Shown here: positions 9,108-17,705 of the stretch, one piece after another
Position numbering within the stretch: the stretch's first letter is position 1
Layout of the letters: the number at the start of each line of letters is the position of its first letter
NCBI GenBank assembly: GCA_017462755.1
Contig: JAFTQM010000038.1
Coordinates: 1-64,000, forward strand
Length of the DNA: 64,000 nucleotides
Source of the DNA: Lachnospiraceae bacterium
GTDB taxonomy: Bacteria; Bacillota; Clostridia; Lachnospirales; Lachnospiraceae
Direction of reading: 5' to 3'
Notes under the pieces: generated by a model
Seen by the model: the letters and a program-made list of their open reading frames with translations, nothing else
The model's database searches: none
Told to the model about the DNA's origin: nothing
Position numbers and translations under genes: made by a program

Positions 9108-10655
9108 ATGAAAAATAGCACGAAAAAGATTGCTTTTTTGGGACTTTGTACCGCGGTGGCACTGGTTCTGGCTTATGTGGAGCATTTGCTTCCGCCGCTG
9201 TTTAGCGCAGTGCCAGGAATCAAAATCGGTCTTCCGAATATCGTTATCATCTTTGTTTTGTATCGCTGTGGATGGCGTGAAGCGGTGGGCGTTTCTTTGG
9301 TGCGCATGATTGTGGTGTCGTTTCTGTTTGGCAATTTGATGGCATTGATTTACAGTATATCGGGTGCTTGTTTTAGCATGCTTGTCATGATTTTGTTAAA
9401 AAGAATGAATTTCCTTTCGATTGTGGGCGTCAGTGTGGCAGGCGCTGTGTTTCATAATGTCGGACAGATTTTGGCAGCAATGGTGCTTCTAGGAACGGCA
9501 GAGCTTGGTTACTATTTGATTGTACTTGCGGTAACCGGAACGATATCCGGTATTTTTGTCGGCTTATGCGGTGCAATTATGGTAAAGCGGATTTCCAAAA
9601 GAGTAATGGGATGCCTGCTGTTGGGGGCGCTGGTATTGCAGAGTACCTGCTTTGGCGGGTGCAAAAAAGCGGATTCAAAGTACTCTGCGCATTCGTTTGA
9701 GTATTTTGATACCGTAACCTCCATTCTCGGTTATGCAAACAGTCGGAAAGAGTTTGATGCGGTGACCGAAGAGGTATGGAAGGAGCTTGAAAAATATCAT
9801 CAATTATTTACGATTTATGAGCGATACGAGGGCTTGGAGAATCTTTGTACCATCAATGAAGTAGTGGACGGAGCTCATCGTACCGTAATGGTGGATGAGA
9901 GTATCATAGATATGCTCCTGTATGCGAAGGAGATGTATGCGCTGACCAATGGAAAAGTAAATATTGCCTTGGGCAGCGTATTGTCGATTTGGCATGAGTA
10001 TAGAGAGGCGGGGATGAATGACCCCGAGGCGGCACAGGTTCCGCCGATGGAGCAGCTCATCGAGGCTTCGAAGCATACGGACATCAATCAGGTCGTGATC
10101 GATGAGGAAGCGTGTACGGTTACGCTGACGGACCCTGCGATGAAGCTGGATGTGGGGGCAATCGCCAAGGGATACGCCACGGAAATGGTAGCCCGCTCTC
10201 TGGAAGAAAAGGGAATCTCAGGCTATGTAATTAATGTGGGCGGCAATGTCCGCACGATAGGCTTAAAAGGGGACGGAAAGAAATGGGTTGTCGGAATAGA
10301 GAATCCGGAAGAAAAGGAAGAAGAGGCGTATTTCGCGTATTTGGAGCTTGCGGGAGAATCTCTGGTGACGAGTGGTTCCTATCAGAGATACTATACCGTA
10401 GACGGAAAACGCTATCATCATATTATTGAGCCGGAGACGCTGCTGCCTGCGGAAGGTTATTCATCTGTTTCGGTAGTGTGCAAAAACTCAGGAAATGGGG
10501 ATGCACTTTCGACGGCGTTGTTTTGTATGTCCTTGGAGGAAGGAATTACGTTGGTGGAAGAGCTTCCCGATACGGAAGCGATGTGGGTGCTGAATGACGG
10601 AACATGCCATATGTCTTCCGGATTTGATAAATATAAGAGAGGAGAACAGGTATAA
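9108..10655 (+). CDS. Fusion of Gx membrane transporter and ApbE FAD:protein FMN transferase
   Basis: One 515-residue frame. Residues 1-165 are hydrophobic and match Gx transporter / heptaprenyl diphosphate synthase component I proteins (GIKIGLPNIVIIFVLY). Residues 158-185 resemble a lipoprotein signal (MVKRISKR, hydrophobic core, FGGC with Cys185). Residues 190-515 are ApbE, with DVGAIAKGYA, NVGGNVRTIG and YHHIIEPET. Known of ApbE: it transfers FMN from FAD to Thr in SGAT motifs, and RnfD and RnfG here carry such sites. The two parts are usually separate adjacent genes. I see no stop or ribosome binding site between them; internal starts at 9579 or 9606 are possible. The ApbE role is secure, that of the Gx part is not. 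Confidence 0.88.
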   Translation: MKNSTKKIAFLGLCTAVALVLAYVEHLLPPLFSAVPGIKIGLPNIVIIFVLYRCGWREAVGVSLVRMIVVSFLFGNLMALIYSISGACFSMLVMILLKRMNFLSIVGVSVAGAVFHNVGQILAAMVLLGTAELGYYLIVLAVTGTISGIFVGLCGAIMVKRISKRVMGCLLLGALVLQSTCFGGCKKADSKYSAHSFEYFDTVTSILGYANSRKEFDAVTEEVWKELEKYHQLFTIYERYEGLENLCTINEVVDGAHRTVMVDESIIDMLLYAKEMYALTNGKVNIALGSVLSIWHEYREAGMNDPEAAQVPPMEQLIEASKHTDINQVVIDEEACTVTLTDPAMKLDVGAIAKGYATEMVARSLEEKGISGYVINVGGNVRTIGLKGDGKKWVVGIENPEEKEEEAYFAYLELAGESLVTSGSYQRYYTVDGKRYHHIIEPETLLPAEGYSSVSVVCKNSGNGDALSTALFCMSLEEGITLVEELPDTEAMWVLNDGTCHMSSGFDKYKRGEQV

Positions 10656-10656
10656 C

Positions 10657-11730
10657 ATGGATTCTTATAACGAAAATCATCAGGAGCAGGAAAAGCCGCA
10701 CAAGCGTCGTGTGCGTTATTCCGGAACGCATCCTAAAAGCTATAAAGAAAAATATAAAGAGCATAATCCTGAGAAGTATGCAGATACCATCGAGAAGGTT
10801 ATTCAAAAAGGCAGTACGCCTGCCGGAATGCATATTTCGATTTGTGTGAAAGAGATTATTGATTTTCTGCAGATTCAGCCGGGACAGGTGGGGCTGGATG
10901 CGACGCTGGGCTATGGCGGTCATACGAAGGCGATGCTTGAGTGCCTGAAGGGAGAGGGACATATCTATGCGCTGGATGTGGACCCGATTGAGTCTGCTAA
11001 GACCAAGGAACGTCTGGCGAAGCAAGGATATGGGGAAGAGATTCTAACGGTTCGCTTGCAGAATTTTGCAGATATGGACTTGGTGGTAAAGGAAACCGGC
11101 AGAAAGTTTGATTTTGTGCTGGCGGATTTGGGCGTATCTTCGATGCAGATTGATAATCCGGACAGAGGATTTTCGTATAAGGTGGAGGGACCGCTTGATT
11201 TACGGATGAATCCACAGAAGGGTACCAGTGCTGCCGAGCGTTTAAAAGAAGTGACGGAGGATGAATTCATCGGTATGCTCAGAGAAAATGCGGATGAGCC
11301 TTATGCGGAAGAAATTGCGGCTACGGTTATGAAGTGGTTCCGAAAGGGAAAGCCAATTGAAACTACCACCCATATGAAAGAAGTGATTGAACAGGCACTT
11401 TGCTATGTTCCGAAGGCGGAGCGTGCAGAAGCAGTGAAGAAATCCTGCGCCAGAACCTTTCAGGCACTTCGCATTGATGTAAACAGTGAGTTCGAGGTAT
11501 TGTATACCTTTTTGGAAAAGCTGCCGGAGGTACTGGCACCGAATGGCAGAGTGGCGATTCTGACCTTCCATTCCGGGGAAGACCGTCTGGTGAAGCGTTC
11601 CTTTAAGGAATTGGAGAAGGCGGGAATATACAGCGAGGTCTGCAAGGATTTCATTCGCCCGTCCGCGGAGGAATGCGCCAGAAATTCTCGCGCCAAGAGT
11701 ACAAAGATGCGCTGGGCGATAAAAGCATAG
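10657..11730 (+). CDS. rsmH: 16S rRNA (cytosine(1402)-N(4))-methyltransferase RsmH
   Basis: 357 residues. SAM-dependent methylation of C1402 in the ribosomal decoding site is the known role. The motifs LDATLGYGGHTKAML (SAM site), GVSSMQIDNPDRGFSY, PLDLRMNP and ILTFHSGEDRLVKRSFK are clear. A basic, hydrophilic extension of about 50 residues precedes the catalytic core, making it longer than the usual ~310. The start at ATG 10657 has GAGAGGAGAAC upstream; a longer in-frame start lies inside the preceding gene. It follows the rnf genes rather than the mraZ/ftsL cell-wall cluster, so it may be a second paralogue. Confidence 0.92.
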   Translation: MDSYNENHQEQEKPHKRRVRYSGTHPKSYKEKYKEHNPEKYADTIEKVIQKGSTPAGMHISICVKEIIDFLQIQPGQVGLDATLGYGGHTKAMLECLKGEGHIYALDVDPIESAKTKERLAKQGYGEEILTVRLQNFADMDLVVKETGRKFDFVLADLGVSSMQIDNPDRGFSYKVEGPLDLRMNPQKGTSAAERLKEVTEDEFIGMLRENADEPYAEEIAATVMKWFRKGKPIETTTHMKEVIEQALCYVPKAERAEAVKKSCARTFQALRIDVNSEFEVLYTFLEKLPEVLAPNGRVAILTFHSGEDRLVKRSFKELEKAGIYSEVCKDFIRPSAEECARNSRAKSTKMRWAIKA

Positions 11731-11923
11731 GGTTGATACTTTCTACACCTGCCTCTTTTGGAATGTTACGAAAATATATCCATGCATTTACGAAAAATAT
11801 CGAAATCGCGGCAAAAGCATTGTGTTTTGCGAAAAAGTATGATTAAATGAGTACTGGATCGTAGGCTGTTGCCGTAAGTAGAGCAAGAGCCAAAATTTCT
11901 ATTCTTTATGGGAGGCTTTTGAA

Positions 11924-14900
11924 ATGAAACGAAAAGCAAAGAGGTATTTTTCAGTAGCAGTGGCAGCAACGCTGTTTGCAGGTTCTGTGGTTAACACGAC
12001 GACATTACCTGTGATGGCGCAGGAAATCGGCGCTTCGGCACAGATTGAGCTGACACAACAGGATGTAGAGGCTTTGACCGGTGGGGTGTCATATGCGCGT
12101 ACAAGCGTGCATGATCCGTCGATTATTCCTGATGGTAACGGCAATTACTACATATTCGGTTCGCATATGGGAGTATCCAAGACCGGCGATTTGCAGAATT
12201 GGGTATCGGTAACCGGCGAATCACTTTCCAGTACTTTATTTGGTAACGCAAACGGTGAAGTAGTCTCTTATGCAGAGGCATTTACCGAGAATGCATATAC
12301 GGGGGCAGTAACAGTATTGGATTCGGAAGGGAATCCGTATGAAGTAGATTTGGGAAGCTATGATGCTGCAGCATGGATCGGTGACAATACCGTTGCAGGC
12401 AATATGTGGGCTCCGGATATTATTTATAACGAGGCGATGGGCAAGTGGTGTATGTACATGAGCTTGAATGGTGCAACCTGGAACTCTTCTATCGTGTTAA
12501 TGACATCGGATAATATTGAGGGACCTTATGTATATCAGGGACCGGTAGTATTTTCGGGCTTTTCCACCTCGGATTCTTCCAAATCGTTTAAGAATACCGA
12601 TTTGGAGCTTGTGATTGGCGAGCAGGAGGAGCTTCCTGCAAAATATCAGAAGATAGCGGATAGTTCCTGGGGAACCTATTGGCCGCATGCGATTGACCCG
12701 GCAGTATTCTATGACGAAACAGGAAATCTGTGGCTTGTATACGGCTCTTGGTCCGGCGGTATTTATGTGCTGGAGCTGGATGAAAATACAGGTCTTCGTG
12801 ACTATACCGTTACCTATGAGGATACCTTTGATGCATTAGGCGCATCGGTTACCTCGGACCCTTATTTTGGTAAGAAGATTGCCGGCGGATACTATGTATC
12901 GGGCGAGGGTGCTTATGTAGAGCATATCGGCAATTATTATTATCTGTTTGTATCCTATGGCTTCTATTCGCCGGATGGCGGATATAACATGCGTGTGTTC
13001 CGTTCGGAGACACCGGATGGACCGTATGTGGATGCAAGCGGTAACAGTGCTATTTTTAATAAATACATTATGAATTACAGCAGTACCAGTACTACAAACA
13101 ACTATGGTGTGAAGCTGATGGGCAACTATAAGTGGGATACCATGGATGAGGCAGAAGTGGCACAGGGACATAACTCTGCATTTGTAGATGCGGACGGTAA
13201 GGCATATGTGGTATATCATACAAAGTTCGCAGACGGAACGGTAGGACATGAGGTGCGTGTACATCAGCTGTTTATGAGTGAGGACGGCTGGCTGGTAGCG
13301 GCACCATATGAGTATGCAGGTGAGACCTTATCTGCAACCGGCTATTCGGTGGATGCAGTTGCAGGACAGTACGGTGTGATCGCACATGATTATCAGGTGG
13401 ATTATGCAGATTTAGAGTATATTACACCGGAGAATATCGTGCTTCATGAGGATGGAACGATTACGGGTGCTTACGAAGGTACCTGGAGCATGCAGGCGGG
13501 GTCTCCGTATGCTACTCTTGTGCTGAACGGAACTGAATATCAGGGTGTGTTTACCGAGCAGGTAATCACCGGAAGCAATATCAAGACCATGTGCTTTACG
13601 GTGGTAAGTGATGCGGGACTTTGTATCTGGGGTTCGGGTGAGCCGACCGATGATGCAATCGTAGCGCAGAATGCAGTAAATGCAGTTGTAAGTATTCCGG
13701 AGAATACCTATGCAAATCTTGATTTGGCAACCGAGGGCTTAAACGGTGCAGTGATTTCGTGGAGCTCTGATAAGCCGGAGGTTCTTTCGGCAGAGGGTGT
13801 GGTAACACGTCCGGCCGAGGATACCGTTGTAACATTAACTGAAACCATTTCAAAGGGAAATTATTTCTTTGAAAGAGAGCATATTGTTACGGTAAAGGCA
13901 GCCGCACAGAATAGCGAAGAAGCACTGGTGGTTGCAAGCTATTTTACCAATGAAGCAGTAGATTTATCGCAGCATCTTGCAGGAACTCTTTCGGTATCGA
14001 ATCCGTTCTATGCAAAAACCAATTATGGAATTGATGTGTCGAATGGTGTAACCATCGAATTTGATGCAGTAGCAACCGGAGATGTACATATGCTCGGAAC
14101 CATCTTTTCGTTTATGGCGGATGCAGGTGCCAACGGAAGAATGTATTTCACACCGGGCTCCTATTTCGGTTACAATGCAGATGGCGGTTATTTTGATGCC
14201 AATATGAAGAACTTCGGTCTGGTAGAGGATTATATCGGAGAGTCTGCACATGTGGCAATCAATATTACGGACGCAGGCTTTGCGGTATCCGTAAATGGCG
14301 AAGTAGTATATACCGAAGAGATTTTAACCACCGAGAATGGTGCGGGCTCTGTAACTGATTACAGCAAGGTGCTGGATTGGTTAAGAAATTCGGCAGATAC
14401 GTTATATTTTGGACATGGTTCATGGTGGAATGCAGCAGGCTTTGATGAGGCAAATATTTTGCTCAGCAATGTTGTGTGCTCGGTGGCACCGGTGGATGCA
14501 CCGGCTGCGGACGATGAGACGGCGGATTCTGTTTATTACACCAAGGACGAGGTGGTATTGGCAACCAATGCAGACCTTACGATAGAGGCGAATCCATTCT
14601 ACGGTAAGAATGTAGAGCGTATTTACATGGAATATACAATCAATATGGCAGAGGGTGCTGCGCAGAATGGCTGGGACGGTATTTTCAGCTTCTATAACAG
14701 TGCAACGACAGGTCGTATTTCGATTCAGACCGCACCGTATCTTTGCTTTAACAATGCAGCAGGCGGCTGGATGGATGTGAATCAGCCGGGAGCAGCAGGT
14801 GCAACCAATGAAGCTCCTGCAATGGCAGCAGGAACCGAATATCAGGTGACGATTTCGGTGGATGCTAAGGGCATTGTAATGACCGTAAATGGCGAAGAGC

Positions 14901-16999
14901 TTGCGATTTCAGTAAATGGAGCAGGTGCAGATTATGAGGATATTGTCGAGTATATCGCTACCTGTGATCAGTTAACCTGGGGTGTTGGTCAGGCACAGAG
15001 CTCCTACTGGTTTACAGAGCTGTGTACCTTGACGGATATCAAGCTGGCTTCTTCGGAAAATGCAGAAGCAGGGGATGAAGAAGTTGTAGTGAATACGAAT
15101 CCGCAGATTCTTGCAGATACGGTAGTACTCGGAACCAATGCAGATATCAATACCATTGCAAATCCGTTTATGAATGCGGAATTTGATGCAGTGACGATTT
15201 CGTACACCATCAATTTTAGTGAAGCAGCAATCAAGACAGGCTGGGATGGCTTGTTCAGCTTTTATAACAGTGTAACGGGCGGAAGAGTATCCATTCAGAG
15301 TGCACCATATATCTGCTATAACGATATGGCGGGTAAGTGGATGGATATCATCCAGCCGGGTACAACGCTTGCAGATTATGGTATTGTGGCAGGCGTGGAT
15401 TATGATTTTGATATTGTGATTACAGAGGATGCAGTAAAGATGTACATCAACGGTGTGCAGATTGCCATTACCGAGGTAGGCTCCGGTGCAACCTATGCTG
15501 ATATGATTGCTTTCATCGGAACCTGTGACCAGTTTACCTGGGGTGTCGGTCAGGCAACAACCGCATTCTGGTGGACTGAGCTGTGTACCCTTACGGATGT
15601 TTCCATTACCTCGAAGGTACCGACAACGCTGGTATATGAGAATGCAGGCTACACAATGGATGCGGTTAATTACTGTGAAGTAATTGCAAATCCTTACTAT
15701 GGTCAGGAATTAGAGAGACTTTATCTGGAATATACCATTAACTTTGCTGCAACGGCTGCAAAGAATGGCTGGGACGGAATTTTCAGCTTCTATAACAGTA
15801 CAACCGGCGGCAGAGTATCGGTTCAGAGTGCGCCGTATATCTGCTATAACGATATGGTTGGCAACTGGATGGATATCAATCAGCCGGGCGCTGGTGGTGA
15901 TAATGCAGCAGCATTTGCCGCTACCGGTGAGGATGTAAGAATTACAATTGATATTACAAAGGATGCGATTGTGATGACTGCAAACGGAGCAGTGCTTGCG
16001 GTAGCAGAGGCAGGTTCCGGTGCAACCTATGCAGACTTACTTGCATTTATTTCGGAATGTGACCAGTTAACGCTTGGTGTCGGTGAGGGGGCAACTGCAT
16101 TCTGGTGGAGTGAGCTTGCGACGATTCGTGATTTGACGATGGCTCCGGTGGTAGTAAATGCACAGGCAGCGGATGCGTCCATGGGAACTGTAAGTGTGAC
16201 CGGAACGGGTGCGGCTGCAACGCTGACGGCAGTACCTGCAGCATATCATGAATTCCTTGGATGGTATGCTGGTAATGTATTGATTTCTACGGAGAACACC
16301 GTGGCGGTAAGCGTATGCGAAAATGTAACCTTAACCGCACAGTTTAAGAAGATACCATATGCAGTAAGCTATGAAGTGACCTCGGCATACGGAGATTATT
16401 TGCAGGGAGCGGTAACGATTCGGAATATTTCCGGTGAGACGCTTAACAACTGGAGTGCAAGCTTTGACTATATCGGTGGAACGATAACGGCACTCTGGGG
16501 TGCAACCTTTGTGTCTCAGAACGGTACTGCGGTAGTAGTGAGCGCGCCTTCGTGGGATAAGGAGCTTGCAGATGGTGAAGAAATAACGATTGGCTTCACG
16601 GTAAAGCTTGATGAGGCAGATGTAGCACCTGTTTTTGCAAATGCGGCAGTAATCGGCAAGAAGGCTGCACCGATTGCAGAGAGTACTTACAAGGTGGCTC
16701 TGAATGATGTATCGAGCTGGCCATGCGGTTATAGCAAGAACATCGTAATCGAAAACGTAGGTGTGGAGGCAATTGAGTCGTGGACGTTGGAATTTGATTT
16801 TGCAGATGAGATTGCTTCGATTTGGAACGCAGAAATCATTTCTCATGAAGGAAATCACTATGTAATATCGAATTGCGGCTACAATGCGGATATTGCAGTG
16901 AATGTGCCTATGACAATCGGTTTTATCGGAACTCCGGCAAACGGAGCAGAAGAATCGACGGCAGAGCTGTCTAATGTAGTGCTTAAATGTTTGAAATAA
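11924..16999 (+). CDS. Secreted multimodular GH43 arabinanase with LamG-like repeats and CBM2-like modules
   Basis: 1691 residues. A signal peptide (residues 1 to about 33, ending PVMA) is followed by a GH43 five-bladed catalytic domain (about 45-470) related to endo-1,5-alpha-L-arabinanases; SVHDPSII, AIDPAVFYDE and GEGAYVEH carry the usual acidic positions. A GH43 C-terminal beta-barrel (470-570), an atrophied bacterial Ig-like module (580-665) and four related concanavalin-like repeats (starting near residues 675, 868, 1062 and 1239) come next. An InlB-type repeat (1410-1475) and two CBM2-like modules (1480-1580, 1585-1690) finish it. Inferred: extracellular cleavage of arabinan side chains of pectin while bound to fibre. 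No sortase or SLH anchor is visible. GGGAGG precedes the ATG. Confidence 0.88.
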   Translation: MKRKAKRYFSVAVAATLFAGSVVNTTTLPVMAQEIGASAQIELTQQDVEALTGGVSYARTSVHDPSIIPDGNGNYYIFGSHMGVSKTGDLQNWVSVTGESLSSTLFGNANGEVVSYAEAFTENAYTGAVTVLDSEGNPYEVDLGSYDAAAWIGDNTVAGNMWAPDIIYNEAMGKWCMYMSLNGATWNSSIVLMTSDNIEGPYVYQGPVVFSGFSTSDSSKSFKNTDLELVIGEQEELPAKYQKIADSSWGTYWPHAIDPAVFYDETGNLWLVYGSWSGGIYVLELDENTGLRDYTVTYEDTFDALGASVTSDPYFGKKIAGGYYVSGEGAYVEHIGNYYYLFVSYGFYSPDGGYNMRVFRSETPDGPYVDASGNSAIFNKYIMNYSSTSTTNNYGVKLMGNYKWDTMDEAEVAQGHNSAFVDADGKAYVVYHTKFADGTVGHEVRVHQLFMSEDGWLVAAPYEYAGETLSATGYSVDAVAGQYGVIAHDYQVDYADLEYITPENIVLHEDGTITGAYEGTWSMQAGSPYATLVLNGTEYQGVFTEQVITGSNIKTMCFTVVSDAGLCIWGSGEPTDDAIVAQNAVNAVVSIPENTYANLDLATEGLNGAVISWSSDKPEVLSAEGVVTRPAEDTVVTLTETISKGNYFFEREHIVTVKAAAQNSEEALVVASYFTNEAVDLSQHLAGTLSVSNPFYAKTNYGIDVSNGVTIEFDAVATGDVHMLGTIFSFMADAGANGRMYFTPGSYFGYNADGGYFDANMKNFGLVEDYIGESAHVAINITDAGFAVSVNGEVVYTEEILTTENGAGSVTDYSKVLDWLRNSADTLYFGHGSWWNAAGFDEANILLSNVVCSVAPVDAPAADDETADSVYYTKDEVVLATNADLTIEANPFYGKNVERIYMEYTINMAEGAAQNGWDGIFSFYNSATTGRISIQTAPYLCFNNAAGGWMDVNQPGAAGATNEAPAMAAGTEYQVTISVDAKGIVMTVNGEELAISVNGAGADYEDIVEYIATCDQLTWGVGQAQSSYWFTELCTLTDIKLASSENAEAGDEEVVVNTNPQILADTVVLGTNADINTIANPFMNAEFDAVTISYTINFSEAAIKTGWDGLFSFYNSVTGGRVSIQSAPYICYNDMAGKWMDIIQPGTTLADYGIVAGVDYDFDIVITEDAVKMYINGVQIAITEVGSGATYADMIAFIGTCDQFTWGVGQATTAFWWTELCTLTDVSITSKVPTTLVYENAGYTMDAVNYCEVIANPYYGQELERLYLEYTINFAATAAKNGWDGIFSFYNSTTGGRVSVQSAPYICYNDMVGNWMDINQPGAGGDNAAAFAATGEDVRITIDITKDAIVMTANGAVLAVAEAGSGATYADLLAFISECDQLTLGVGEGATAFWWSELATIRDLTMAPVVVNAQAADASMGTVSVTGTGAAATLTAVPAAYHEFLGWYAGNVLISTENTVAVSVCENVTLTAQFKKIPYAVSYEVTSAYGDYLQGAVTIRNISGETLNNWSASFDYIGGTITALWGATFVSQNGTAVVVSAPSWDKELADGEEITIGFTVKLDEADVAPVFANAAVIGKKAAPIAESTYKVALNDVSSWPCGYSKNIVIENVGVEAIESWTLEFDFADEIASIWNAEIISHEGNHYVISNCGYNADIAVNVPMTIGFIGTPANGAEESTAELSNVVLKCLK

Positions 17000-17033
17000 G
17001 AGAAATAAAGAAAAAATACAGGATACGATGGAA

Positions 17034-17070
17034 GCGGGACAGCTTAGTTTTACAGCTGTCCCGTTTTTTT
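17034..17070 (+). terminator. Rho-independent terminator after the GH43 arabinanase
   Basis: Perfect 10-bp stem CGGGACAGCT / AGCTGTCCCG with a nine-base loop, then seven T. It separates the arabinanase from the oppositely oriented DUF6514 gene. Confidence 0.9.
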
Positions 17071-17092
17071 GTATGACAGGAAAGTAGTTGCT

Positions 17093-17114
17093 TAGTAAAC
17101 GCTTTCGTTTACTA
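17093..17114. repeat. Inverted repeat with GTTTAC/GTAAAC half-sites at the end of the DUF6514 gene
   Basis: TAGTAAACG, four bases, then CGTTTACTA: a perfect 9-bp inverted repeat overlapping the gene's stop codon. The half-sites match the GTTTACTAAAC palindromes at 17181-17191 and 17454-17464, so this may be an auxiliary operator rather than a terminator; there is no T run on the minus strand. Confidence 0.6.
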
Positions 17115-17402
17115 GCTTAATACAAAATCCTCGATAACATCTCTGAAATGTTCGATTGCGAGAGAGTAACGGTTGCATCTGTTTACTAAACGTTTGATAC
17201 CTTCGTAGTCGGTGGAAAGGTCCGCTATTTCGTCCAGAACAATGCCGCTTGTCATTGCGCGTATACCGTAGCCGGTATAGCGGATGGCGTTTTCGTTTGT
17301 GAATTCGGATGCGACAATATCATATGTAATGGAAGCGGGCTTTTGGAACACCACTTTAAATACGATATCCTTCGTTTTTTGCTTTACAGTAGTCAGGCAC
17401 AT
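17112..17402 (-). CDS. DUF6514 family small protein
   Basis: 96 residues of a small family common in Clostridia; the function is unknown. YGI-type motif (TGYGIRAM) mid-protein, then NRCNRYSLAIEHFRDVIEDF at the C-terminus, the family signature. No signal peptide or membrane segment. AAGGAGAAGG lies just upstream of the ATG on the minus strand, and a consensus promoter sits at 17444-17472. The gene stands alone, divergent from the hybrid kinase. A GTTTACTAAAC palindrome occurs in its promoter, inside the gene and at its end, which suggests specific transcriptional control. Confidence 0.8.
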   Translation of the reverse strand: MCLTTVKQKTKDIVFKVVFQKPASITYDIVASEFTNENAIRYTGYGIRAMTSGIVLDEIADLSTDYEGIKRLVNRCNRYSLAIEHFRDVIEDFVLS

Positions 17403-17443
17403 TGTTTTCCTTCTCCTTTAACAATTATTAACAACAAGTACAT

Positions 17444-17472
17444 ATTATAAGCTGTTTACTAAACTTAGTCAA
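17444..17472 (-). promoter_or_regulatory. Promoter of the DUF6514 gene with palindromic operator in the spacer
   Basis: On the minus strand, TTGACT (17467-17472), 17-base spacer, TATAAT (17444-17449). The odd-length palindrome GTTTAGTAAAC (17454-17464) fills most of the spacer, the classic place for a repressor to block RNA polymerase. The regulator is not identified. Confidence 0.8.
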
Positions 17473-17630
17473 CAAATATTGTATACAAAAATACAAAAAC
17501 GTCAAAAATGTATAAAGTGGAGTTTTTTGGAATGTGATTATTTGTAGAAAAGTGTCAAAAATGCACGATAGATGTAAAAAGAAATGCGCTCTGTTTTGAA
17601 GAATCAAAGCTATTAAGCCACATTTGCCTA

Positions 17631-17660
17631 TTGCACCCCCCTGCGCCTTGGTGGTATCAT
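17631..17660 (+). promoter_or_regulatory. Promoter of the hybrid histidine kinase
   Basis: TTGCAC (17631-17636), an 18-base spacer and TATCAT (17655-17660), 46 bases before the ATG. The rest of the 303-base divergent gap (17403-17705) is AT-rich; apart from the two promoters I see nothing defined in it. Confidence 0.6.
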
Positions 17661-17705
17661 TAAAATGGAAATAGAATGGAATCGAAATGATTGGGGAGAG
17701 AAGAA

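Noticed and set aside
11731..11923. Riboswitch or regulatory RNA before the arabinanase
   Set aside because: I saw only a small GCAAAA/TTTTGC hairpin and no known aptamer motif or well-spaced promoter.
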